DNA from: Legionellales bacterium
Lineage (GTDB): Bacteria > Pseudomonadota > Gammaproteobacteria > Comchoanobacterales > Comchoanobacteraceae
Direction: 5' to 3'
NCBI GenBank assembly: GCA_002722435.1
Contig: PBLX01000036.1
Span: 1-41,712, forward strand
Length of the DNA stretch: 41,712 nucleotides
Shown here piece by piece: positions 1 through 8,900 of the stretch (positions are counted from its first letter, which is position 1; each line of letters opens with the position of its first letter). The notes under the pieces were generated by a model, which was given only the letters and a program-made list of their open reading frames with translations, ran no database searches and was not told the DNA's origin. Position numbers and translations under genes: made by a program.

Positions 1-1
1 G

Positions 2-2722
2 AATGCAGGTATTGTAGGTGGTGTGCAGGCAAATGGAGACGCAAACTTCGAGTGGTTGTATGGATTAAACGGTGCAGTTAAAGGATCTGTGCCAAGATTC
101 CTAGGATTTCAGACTGCATATGACTCACAATACATGTATTATCTGTATGATACGTCGTATCCGTGGAATGGACCTGTATTTGGAATACAATATCAACTCT
201 CAGATGCGAAATGTTGCCCAAATGCAACTGTAAATGATGAAGATGTGTGTATTATGACGACAGAATGGTATTCTCACTTCTATCAAGTGCGTCAAGACTC
301 ATGGAAAACCACAAAAACTCGTATTGCTGTCACAGGACCTGCGGGAAGTGGCGTCGAAGAGTCATTTAGGACTGCAGATACTTACACTCATAGGATATTT
401 TTCAAGTATTTGACGACTACTGGCACATTTAAGAAGGGAGAAAGTATAAATGGATGGAATATAGCAGGCATTTTCTACTTTGGTGGTAAGATGAATGCGG
501 GTTATATGGAATTAACAGCGGATGGCACCGAAAAAGGTAACATATTTACCTATCAACAGCAGTTTAGTAGTAGACCATACCCTGTAGATGAGGGTGAGGA
601 GCCTTCACCATCCGCAACTATCCAAGTTTTAGCAGGTTATGGCATAGAAGACAAGGCAGCATTCTTCGGAGTGTATGAATTTGAGAAAAATATATCATAC
701 TATAAGGTAAAATTAGATCCTAAAGCACTCATACCGACCCGCACACTGGATTTAGCAGAGGCAGAAGCAGTTGTAGACACCGAAGGTAAGATAGTTGATA
801 TCAAAATCATCAACGGTGGGGTAGGTTATCGTAATCCTACGGTCACTATAGCGGAGCCTGGTCAGTTAGAAGAGTTTAGTAGCATGGATACAGCACGTCA
901 GATGCGTGGTGCCTTCCTCCGTGACTACAATCAACCTGTTAAAAAGTTTCCAGAGTATAATTCTACAGGTGAAATAGGTGAGCAGAAGATATCTTTAGAC
1001 AAATTTGAGCGTAGACAACTCCAAGTATTGCAAAATAGGACGGAAAGGGAGTTTGATACGGTGCAACAATTCCGTAATGCAGAAATTAGAGTCGGAAGAA
1101 TTACAAAATCAGGTATAATTAAGCGTATTGATGTGATAGATGGTGGATCTGGATACGATCCGCACTTCCCACCACAGGTTTACATCGCAGAATCGGGTCT
1201 TTCTATTGATGTTGACACTAAATTTGATGAGCCTACACTAGATTCCTCTCAAATTGACATTGAAGAGATGTTTGATTTCGAGACTGAGGGCAATCCACTC
1301 AACTCTGGGGTGGTTACAGACGAAATGGCGGACATAAACAAGGGGTTTACAAGCAATGTGCCCATCACATACATGGAATACGCAGAAGTTGACCCAGAAG
1401 GTAAGACAGTTTTGTGTCAAAACCTTCCTGCGGACTGTATACAGATAGATATGGGTCTTCCTTTGATCCAAGCAATGCCTCCTGTGGAGACTTTTGAGAA
1501 TTTAAGTGCACAAGAGCCCCCTCAAATGATGTTAGGACCTAATGAGCAGTCATCTCCCGCTGCTGAGAAGTTTTCAAGCGGTGTATATTCCAATATTTTG
1601 GGCGGTTTGGCACAGTCTGGTGCGGATAGTGAGTCATTTAACGGTCTTTACGGAGCATTTGACGGTCAAAGGTGTATGATTGTCGATCAACCAGTCATTC
1701 ATAACATCAAAAAGTGGTTTCAGATGCCTTGTGCGTACATGGAAGCGGAAGAAGACCCTAGAGAAAACTTTTATGGGGAAGTACAAGACCAATTTAGAGC
1801 ATCACGGAAGGCATTTGGGTATTTACCATGGAAATACTGTGCACCGAATGATGAAAAAGCAGAATTTACGGTTTCTCTGTCATTTGACGGAAAGACTACA
1901 GGTCCTCAGGGTCAAGATTTTATGAAATTCTTGAATTCTTTACCAAAACCCAAACTTTCACCTAAAAGAAACGTTGCAGGTGGGTATAAAACATGGAGTT
2001 GCACTAGAGGTAATGTGCCAGGTCGCTGTTATCGTGGTAGTAACAATAGTATAGAATACGTCCCAATCGGACTTGACGAAAATACATATGATTATAACCG
2101 TAGTAACTATTCTAGAGCACAACAATTTAGTTTGTGGTTAGGAAACAACCTAGATGGCAGTCCTACGGACACTACTTCTAATTGGAGCACACTAATCGAT
2201 GGAGTACCCACACCAGGATCTCAAAGTTATACTGAGTTTTCAGTCAATAGCGGGTCTTGTCCAAGTGACCCTACCAATATTCCTCACGATTGTTGGGACA
2301 GGTATGTGCGTAAGGGCAGTAACACAAATGGACCTCTTGATGTCTACTGCGGATGGGATGACAGTGGAAACCCTCTTGCAGGACAAACCTATTATGAAAT
2401 CACACCACCATCTGCTTTAAGTAGTCAATCGGGTGCAGGACAAGGTAATTGGCCAGGTACTGGATCTGGTCTATGTCAAAACTGCAATGCATTAAATCAT
2501 GTTGCAGACGTTTCTATTGCCATTGACCCTAAGCGTATGGAGACAGAGCGTTATAGGATTAAGATGGGCGACTATAGTGGTAGGATGCAGATACTAAATT
2601 ATTTGACAGGAGGCACTAATGCTCTAGCAAGAAGCATTAGAAACTTAGGTAATCCATTCTTCGACGAGTGCCAAGATAAATACCCATATCTAGATGGTAG
2701 ACAACTAGAGGGACAAGGATAA
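2..2722 (+). CDS. virion structural protein, 5' end missing
   Basis: The reading frame is open from base 2, so the gene starts left of the window and about 906 codons are visible; a GTG at 23 is in frame but is not a convincing start. I do not recognise a specific family. Two GxGY-type beta repeats are visible, around bases 800-860 (motif GGVGY) and 1130-1190 (motif GGSGY), of the kind that recurs in the structural genes to the right. Between them is a charged, probably helical stretch (about 985-1090). The C-terminal half is rich in Cys (for example WSCTRG, GRCYRG, CQNCNA). I see no lysozyme or OB-fold signature, so I do not call it gp5. The stop overlaps the next start by one base (TAATG), implying co-expression with the PAAR-like gene and a role in the baseplate or tail tip. 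Structural role is inferred from context and repeats. Confidence 0.65.
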   Translation, partial: NAGIVGGVQANGDANFEWLYGLNGAVKGSVPRFLGFQTAYDSQYMYYLYDTSYPWNGPVFGIQYQLSDAKCCPNATVNDEDVCIMTTEWYSHFYQVRQDSWKTTKTRIAVTGPAGSGVEESFRTADTYTHRIFFKYLTTTGTFKKGESINGWNIAGIFYFGGKMNAGYMELTADGTEKGNIFTYQQQFSSRPYPVDEGEEPSPSATIQVLAGYGIEDKAAFFGVYEFEKNISYYKVKLDPKALIPTRTLDLAEAEAVVDTEGKIVDIKIINGGVGYRNPTVTIAEPGQLEEFSSMDTARQMRGAFLRDYNQPVKKFPEYNSTGEIGEQKISLDKFERRQLQVLQNRTEREFDTVQQFRNAEIRVGRITKSGIIKRIDVIDGGSGYDPHFPPQVYIAESGLSIDVDTKFDEPTLDSSQIDIEEMFDFETEGNPLNSGVVTDEMADINKGFTSNVPITYMEYAEVDPEGKTVLCQNLPADCIQIDMGLPLIQAMPPVETFENLSAQEPPQMMLGPNEQSSPAAEKFSSGVYSNILGGLAQSGADSESFNGLYGAFDGQRCMIVDQPVIHNIKKWFQMPCAYMEAEEDPRENFYGEVQDQFRASRKAFGYLPWKYCAPNDEKAEFTVSLSFDGKTTGPQGQDFMKFLNSLPKPKLSPKRNVAGGYKTWSCTRGNVPGRCYRGSNNSIEYVPIGLDENTYDYNRSNYSRAQQFSLWLGNNLDGSPTDTTSNWSTLIDGVPTPGSQSYTEFSVNSGSCPSDPTNIPHDCWDRYVRKGSNTNGPLDVYCGWDDSGNPLAGQTYYEITPPSALSSQSGAGQGNWPGTGSGLCQNCNALNHVADVSIAIDPKRMETERYRIKMGDYSGRMQILNYLTGGTNALARSIRNLGNPFFDECQDKYPYLDGRQLEGQG

Positions 2723-3252
2723 TGGGATTTGGATTTTTAAAACCAGTCGCTGCTATCAATGGTCTACCTGACTCTGGACATGGGTTGTGTCTACCCCCTA
2801 CTGTGCATAGCACAGAGTCTTGCGGAGCAATCCCAAGGACAAGGAGTATTCGTATTAAAGAATATACTTGTTGGTGGCCACCTCTTAGTCTAATACCTTT
2901 GACACCTTTAGCACCAAACCGTGCTACTGTATTAGTCAACGGTTTCCCAATCATGCTTGCGGGTGATAAATTTATTGTACATCCATCTGCATGCACAAAC
3001 ATAGTGATCCATATGTGTCCATGTGGTAAATCGCTATGTCCGAAACCAACACCCTACCCTTGCTCGGTATTAACGACAGAAGATAGAGGTGTCGGACACG
3101 ATAGGACTTTATATCCTACAACCTTAACTGTGTTTGCACTCAAGCGATTGATTGCTAGACAGTTAGACCCACTAGGAGTCGGATTTCCTGGCTTCTCGTA
3201 TCCTTGCTCATCAGTCGTAGCATATGGCTCGATGAATGTATGGGCAGGTTAA
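2722..3252 (+). CDS. PAAR-like spike-tip protein
   Basis: A 176-residue protein rich in Pro, Gly and Cys. The stretch VLVNGFPIMLAGDKFIVHP (about residues 73-91) matches the PAAR pattern of a short beta strand, an Asn-Gly turn, then a Gly-Asp and a His. A weaker second pattern near the C-terminus (GFPGFSYPCSSVVAYGSMNV) may be another strand pair. PAAR proteins cap the trimeric central spike of contractile tails and usually bind a metal with His and Cys; several Cys/His residues (HPSAC, HMCPCG) could do that here. In T4 this role belongs to gp5.4. The gene starts one base inside the previous stop and has a purine-rich ribosome binding site (GGGACAAGGA) just upstream. The protein is longer than the usual ~100-residue PAAR protein. 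The fold is inferred from motif and position only. Confidence 0.6.
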   Translation: MGFGFLKPVAAINGLPDSGHGLCLPPTVHSTESCGAIPRTRSIRIKEYTCWWPPLSLIPLTPLAPNRATVLVNGFPIMLAGDKFIVHPSACTNIVIHMCPCGKSLCPKPTPYPCSVLTTEDRGVGHDRTLYPTTLTVFALKRLIARQLDPLGVGFPGFSYPCSSVVAYGSMNVWAG

Positions 3253-3270
3253 TCACTTTATTAAATTATT

Positions 3271-3411
3271 ATGGCAACTAGATCAACAGCCTTCGTATCA
3301 GGTGGAGTAGATACAAAACCTAAGAAAACAAGACAAGGAAAAAGTCAGAATACAAAACTGTCTGCTACCTCAAGAAACAGACCGCGTAAAAAGTATCGCG
3401 GACAAGGCTAA
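3271..3411 (+). CDS. small basic conserved phage protein
   Basis: A 46-codon frame, ATG at 3271 to TAA at 3409-3411, between the PAAR-like gene and gp25. It begins MATRSTAFVSGG and ends KKYRGQG. It is rich in Lys, Arg, Ser, Thr and Gln, has no Cys or hydrophobic core, and is probably disordered. From memory, a short protein of this kind is common at this locus in T4-like cyanophages, but I cannot confirm that here. Its function is unknown; the basic charge would fit binding to nucleic acid or to an acidic virion partner. It shares the strand and close spacing of its neighbours (18 bases after the previous stop). Confidence 0.65.
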   Translation: MATRSTAFVSGGVDTKPKKTRQGKSQNTKLSATSRNRPRKKYRGQG

Positions 3412-3417
3412 ATAATA
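3408..3417 (+). promoter_or_regulatory. late promoter-like box upstream of gp25
   Basis: CTAAATAATA resembles the T4-type late promoter core (NATAAATA). It overlaps the stop of the small basic gene and lies about 40 bases upstream of the gp25 GTG start. The downstream bases (AAAGTAT) match those after the better box at 32947. It is imperfect, so this is a tentative call. Confidence 0.35.
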
Positions 3418-3433
3418 AAGTATACCTTATATT

Positions 3434-3484
3434 ATGACAAAATTCATATTAATGCGTAGTGTCATACCGAATTCGAGCAGATAA
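3434..3484 (+). other. possible 16-residue leader frame overlapping gp25 start
   Basis: An ATG at 3434 opens a 16-codon frame (begins MTKFILMRSV) that ends at 3484, overlapping the first codons of gp25 in another frame. The gp25 GTG has no clear Shine-Dalgarno sequence, so coupled initiation from this frame is conceivable. It is too short to call a gene on sequence alone. Confidence 0.2.
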
Positions 3485-3869
3485 AAACATAAGTCGTGGT
3501 TTTAGAGATTTTGCAATGTCTTTCAAAGCAAATCCTAATAGTCGCGACTTTGGTGCTGTCAAAAATGAGAATGCTATCAAGCAGGCAGTGCTAAATCTGG
3601 TTAAAACAGATATTGGTGAAAAACCTTTTCAGTATGACGTTGGATCTAGAGTAACTGCACTTCTATTTGAGCCTTATGATGTTTTTACAGGTGAGGCAAT
3701 CAAAGACGAAATACAAAGCACTCTAGACAGATACGAAAAACGCATTAGAGTGACAGCTGTCAATGTGCAAGACGGTTTTGACGTTAACTCATTAGAAGTT
3801 AGAGTCCAATACACTATCGTAGGAGAAAGAATCGTTAAAGAAATCGATTTCATACTAGAGAGAACGTAA
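3459..3869 (+). CDS. 25: baseplate wedge subunit gp25
   Basis: A 136-residue protein of the gp25/GPW family, close to T4 gp25 (132 residues). In T4-type contractile tails gp25 joins gp6 and gp53 at the inner baseplate and helps nucleate sheath assembly. Family features visible are the N-terminal RDFAMSFKANP segment, the central motif NAIKQAVLNLVKT followed by GEKPFQYDVGSR (about residues 40-67), and the ending EVRVQYTIVGE. The start is GTG at 3459; the in-frame stop at 3450-3452 leaves no upstream ATG, and the next ATG would remove about 18 conserved residues. The stop overlaps the gp6 start by one base, matching the usual gp25-gp6 pairing. Confidence 0.92.
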   Translation: MSYRIRADKNISRGFRDFAMSFKANPNSRDFGAVKNENAIKQAVLNLVKTDIGEKPFQYDVGSRVTALLFEPYDVFTGEAIKDEIQSTLDRYEKRIRVTAVNVQDGFDVNSLEVRVQYTIVGERIVKEIDFILERT

Positions 3870-5992
3870 TGTCTGCAGTACCATCAGAATTAACCTCCTT
3901 AGATTTCTTTGAAATCAAGGAATCCATAAGATCATACCTCAGGACTCGCACAGAGTTTACTGATTATGACTTTGAAGGATCTGCTGCGTCTTACCTTCTA
4001 GACATTCTTGCTTATAACACATATTATACTGCATTCAATGCAAACATGTCTCTTAATGAGGCATTCTTAGAAACATCTACTGTTAGAGACAATATTGTTA
4101 AGGTTGCTAAACAACTTAACTACACTCCTCGTAGTGTAAAGTCTCCAAAAGCATTTGTAACAGTAAGTGTGCAGACTTTAATCGGTGCAAACGGTCTAAC
4201 TTATCCTGAGCAGGTTACAATTAATAAGGGTGACTCATTTAGTGCTGAAAATAACTTCGATGACTATATTTTTACAATTTTAACTCAAGTCCAAGCACCT
4301 GTTGATCAGCAAACAGGTATTGCGACCTTTAGATGTCTTGCAACTTATCAAGGTAACCTTCTTACTTACTCATTTGTTGTTAATAACACTAAAAGACAAG
4401 AATACATCATTCCTAGTGAAGATGTAGACACTGAAAGGATGATAGTTTACATTTCTCCTTCTGTGCAGTCATCAGAAATTGATATTTACAACAAAGCAAC
4501 CTCTTCTGTTAACTTAGACTCAAATTCTCGTATTTACTTCCTTGAAGAAGTTGACGATTTACGTTATAAGGTAATTTTTGGTGATGGAGTGTTAGGTAGA
4601 CAACTAGTTGACGGTGAATTTGTAAAAATAGACTATGTAAGGACTGTTGGTAAAGAAGCTAACGGTGCAAGAGACATGACATTCATTGGCACAGCAGTTG
4701 ACAGTGAAGGACGCATCATTAGTAACAATGGAATCAGTGTTGTTACTGAAAATGAAGCAGCAGACGGTGAAGATAGAGAAACACCTGTTTCTATCAAGTA
4801 TAATGCTCCTAGATTGTATACAACACAAAACAGAGCAGTTACAGAAAGAGATTTTGAGAATCTAGTAAGACAACTATACCCACAATCACGATCAGTGGTT
4901 GCATATGGTGGTGAGAAGTTAAATCCTCCTGTTTATGGAAAAGTTTACGTTGCAGTTAGACCTAAGACTGGATCTAAGTTAAATGAGACAACAAAAGTAA
5001 GAATAAAAAACCAATTAAAAGATTATTCAATCGGTGCTATCGATCCGATTATCATTGACCCAACAACACTCTATGTTATTCCTAAGTCTTACGTTTACTA
5101 TAATGGTAATGACACTAGTCTTAGTTCTAATGACCTAAGGACAAAAGTATTAAAGAATATCGACGATTATAACTCACAAAATGCTGCCAATAGATTCAAC
5201 AACAGATTTGAAGGATCTAAGTATTCGGGAGTAGTCGATAATTCCGATCCTGCTATCTCAGGTAGCACAACCCAACTTACTCTAGGACAGAATCTTGATG
5301 CATTCATATTTGGTCAAGTATTCAATCAATGTCTAGATTTCAATAACCCTTTATTCCGTCCAGGTGACTATTCTGGCACTAGTGATGATAATGGCACTGG
5401 CACAGGAAACGGCACCTCAGGGGACGGCACAGATGGGTCTGACGGCACATGTAAACCAACCTTCTCTGTAGTTAAGTCAGGCACATTTTATGCAACTGGA
5501 TATACTGAGAGTCTTCTCAATAATGCCAATCTAACTAGTGGTGTTGTCCAAGTTGATACAGCAACATTATCTTCTACAACCGCACAAACTCTTGTCCCTG
5601 TAAATCTAAGAGATGACGGTAAAGGTAACATGATGCTAGTTACTATTAGAGATGAAGCAGAAGTCATCTTAAACAATAATGTCGGGTCAGTAAATTACAA
5701 TACTGGTGAAGTATGTGTAGGACCTCTAAACGTTGCACTAACACCTGACGATACAAATAGAATTCCAGTGGTTGTCTATCCTAGTGGTGGATCACTTGAG
5801 CCTCCTGCAGGCACAGACCCAGTTATCTTCAACCCAGACGTAAATCCAATAGATTACACAATCAACGATTTATCAGTCCCCATCTTTGATCCTAATAATT
5901 TCAGTGGATTTAACTTTGGTGGTGGAGAGCTAAATATACTTGATTACCCCACGGATACATTCACTTATCCAGATATAGAAGACTGCTTCTAA
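3869..5992 (+). CDS. 6: baseplate wedge subunit gp6
   Basis: A 707-residue protein related to T4 gp6 (660 residues) and the baseplate J family. gp6 forms the ring that links the wedges around the hub and carries the fold change of the baseplate during infection. Typical features are the N-terminal helical segment (DFEGSAASYLLDILAYNTYY, about residues 33-52), the conserved NEAFLETSTVRDN, and the central IRVKTG-like core around residues 315-400 (YPQSRSVVAYGG, KVYVAVRPKTG). Around residues 500-530 lies a low-complexity linker rich in Gly, Thr, Ser and Asp, followed by a C-terminal part ending in an acidic, aromatic tail. The start overlaps the gp25 stop, and the giant gene begins three bases after the gp6 stop. 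Confidence 0.92.
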   Translation: MSAVPSELTSLDFFEIKESIRSYLRTRTEFTDYDFEGSAASYLLDILAYNTYYTAFNANMSLNEAFLETSTVRDNIVKVAKQLNYTPRSVKSPKAFVTVSVQTLIGANGLTYPEQVTINKGDSFSAENNFDDYIFTILTQVQAPVDQQTGIATFRCLATYQGNLLTYSFVVNNTKRQEYIIPSEDVDTERMIVYISPSVQSSEIDIYNKATSSVNLDSNSRIYFLEEVDDLRYKVIFGDGVLGRQLVDGEFVKIDYVRTVGKEANGARDMTFIGTAVDSEGRIISNNGISVVTENEAADGEDRETPVSIKYNAPRLYTTQNRAVTERDFENLVRQLYPQSRSVVAYGGEKLNPPVYGKVYVAVRPKTGSKLNETTKVRIKNQLKDYSIGAIDPIIIDPTTLYVIPKSYVYYNGNDTSLSSNDLRTKVLKNIDDYNSQNAANRFNNRFEGSKYSGVVDNSDPAISGSTTQLTLGQNLDAFIFGQVFNQCLDFNNPLFRPGDYSGTSDDNGTGTGNGTSGDGTDGSDGTCKPTFSVVKSGTFYATGYTESLLNNANLTSGVVQVDTATLSSTTAQTLVPVNLRDDGKGNMMLVTIRDEAEVILNNNVGSVNYNTGEVCVGPLNVALTPDDTNRIPVVVYPSGGSLEPPAGTDPVIFNPDVNPIDYTINDLSVPIFDPNNFSGFNFGGGELNILDYPTDTFTYPDIEDCF

Positions 5993-5995
5993 GTT

Positions 5996-8900
5996 ATGTC
6001 TAGAGTACAGGTTTCTGACAGAGTTGAGCAACAGTTACCTGATTTTATTAAATCAGAAGACCGTGCCTTTGTCCAGCTACTACAAGAATACTACAAGTCA
6101 CAGGAAAAAGTAGGTAGACCCTATGACATCCTTAATAATGTACTTGATTATCTTGACATAGACACTTATCAGTCAAATGTCTTAACATCTGAGACAACTG
6201 TGCTTCAAGCAATCGGTTTGAATGACACAGAAATTGTTGTTGAAGATATTGACGGATATCAAGAAAGAAATGGTAGTATAAAAGTTGATAATGAGATTTT
6301 ATACTACGAATCGGTAACCAGAGGTCCTGATGCTATCATGACACCTGGTATTGCACCACATGAGTTTAAGAAGAAAGAGCAAGCACTAGAAAATCCATAT
6401 TACGAGTTTGATGGCGTCAATACTACATTCCCACTAAAGTATCAGGGTAATCCTGTTAGTCCTGCATCTGTAGATCACTTAGTTGTTACTGTCTATAATG
6501 TAACTCTTATACCTACAGTAGATTACACTGTTAGTGGCACTAATATAATCTTCACAGTGCCCCCTAGAGCACCCCTAGGAGGCGATGATCAAGGTTTTAC
6601 TAAGATTACCTATCTTATAGGTTTTGCTGATAAAACCATCGTTACAATGGATGCTGTTTCATATACTGAATGGCAAGGCACAAAATATTATCCTCTAAGA
6701 GTAAATGGATCTGCATATACTCCAATTTCTGATGTTTCTCTAATTGTTAATCGCTCAGGACAATTACAGAAACCTTTTGAGCAGTTTAATGTTTATCAAG
6801 ATACTCTTGTTGCTAAATTTGCTCTTGGTAGTCAAGATACTCTTCATGTTAGAGCGATTGAGTTTGTACCTGCATCTTTTGGTAGTGGTGCAACTGCTGT
6901 ATGTAATGTTGTAGAAAATCAAATTGATAATATCTTAGTTAAACAAGGTGGTAGTGGATATAGATTAGATTTTGCTCCTAGAGTAAACATTCAAACTGCA
7001 ACTGTTGGAGAATATGCAACAGCACACAGTTTAGTTGGTGGTATTAAAGATATTCAGTTAATTTCTGGTGGTCAAGGTTATACATCTTACAATCCTCCTA
7101 TTCCTTTAGTCACTGCACCTACCAATGCTAATGGTAGACTTGCAAGAGTATCTTTAACAGTCAATGACACGACTGGAATGGTTGATAGTGTCACTATTAC
7201 TGATAGTGGATCAGGATATGACTTTGTGCCAGTTATTACCTTTAACAATCCTGGCGGAGGCACAGTTAGTAATGCAACTATTGACTCAGAAGGTAGATTA
7301 AACGTAGAAAGTATTACAGTCACTGCACCAGGCATTAATTATGCCAACCCTCCTACAATTTACATTGATCCTGCTCCTGAGGGTGGTATCAACGCTATCG
7401 CAGAGTGCTCTCTAACATCAGAAGGTGGTTTATCATCAGTTACTATCATCAATAGGGGAAGAGGGTATACAACCGCTCCTAGATGCCGTGTAATAGACCC
7501 TGTGGGTGCTCAAGTCTTAGATGTGACTGTATCTAGTGGTGCTGTTACAGATATTGAGTTATTAACTGGTGGTAGAGGTTATACTGACGCTCCATCTGTC
7601 TATATTGTTGATGATCGTAAAGATGCATACGGTGATCCTATTGGAGGCACAGGTGCAACTGCTGCAGCAACTATTTTCAACGGTGAGTTAACAGATATCA
7701 ACATTACCAACTTTGGTACTGGATATAGTGAAGCAAATCCTCCTACAATTTACATTGCTGAGCCTCAAGCAGCAAAAGCATCTGTAAATGTTGGATATGA
7801 CGAAGTTACTGGATTTGTAATTGAAGAGACTGGTAGAAACTACGTACCTAGTGCATTTAACGGTATTGTCCGTGGTGTTTCTAACGTTGTTGACTTTGAC
7901 GAGTTTGGAAATCAAATTTTTGCAAAAGAAAGTCAGATTGCTACTAGCACACACCCTATAGGGTCAATAGTCCACAACCTTGACTCTATTTTCATCTATC
8001 AGTTATTTGAGAAGTTTAGAAAGCAATATTTACCGACTATACAACTAGATCCAAGTAAAGTTAACCCTGTTAACGTAATTAAGAATATTAGGGACTTCTA
8101 TCTTGCTAAAGGTACTGCATTGGGTGCAAAATACCTTTTCAAGATTCTTTTTGGTGAAGAGATTGAGGTATCATATCCTAAAGAGCAAATTATCTCTCCA
8201 TCTGCTGCTACATGGACTGTAGACACGATTTTAAGGACTCAGATTGTATCTGGTGACGCTGCTAACCTAATTGACTCAGAAGTTATCCAATATGCTGATG
8301 AAGTTGACCAAAATATCAAATATGCTTCAGCATTAGTTGAAAATGCAATTTCTATCATCAAAGGTGAAGATACAATCTTTGAATTAGTAATATCAGAAGA
8401 AACTCTTACTGGCACCTTTAAAATACCTTATAAGACTCGTCTAGTTGAGCCTTTAGACACTGTAGATCAAATTGTTACCGTTGACTCGACTATTGGATGG
8501 CCAGAAAGAAACGGCACCTTCTTTATTGGTGATAATGAAGAAGTCCAGTATAAAGAGAAGTCACTTAACCAATTTATCGAATGTACTCGATCAAATAACG
8601 CTATTGTTGAGGATTGGGATCCTGGCACCGTTATTACTTCCAATATTTACATATATGCCAATAGGGGCACTACTACTGAAGTTAAGATGCGTGTTTTGGG
8701 TATTGCCGAAGCAGGAAGCACAGTACTCGACGATACAGGATCATATTACTTACCTGGCGATAAATTAAAGGTTGCATCACTCGGATCAGACTCTGTTGGT
8801 GAAGAAAGACTAGAATCTTGGTTTTATAACGTTAAAAAACTTGTTAGGGTCTCTGCAATAGATCCTGGTGGTGCATCACAAGTTGCAACCGTAACAACCG

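Noticed and set aside
2..2722. Possible gp5 hub/lysozyme
   Set aside because: No lysozyme catalytic motif or OB-fold signature is visible in the part present, so the gp5 label is not supported.
2637..3002. Minus-strand frame of 121 codons across the left-edge/PAAR junction
   Set aside because: It opposes two well-supported genes and has no family signature.
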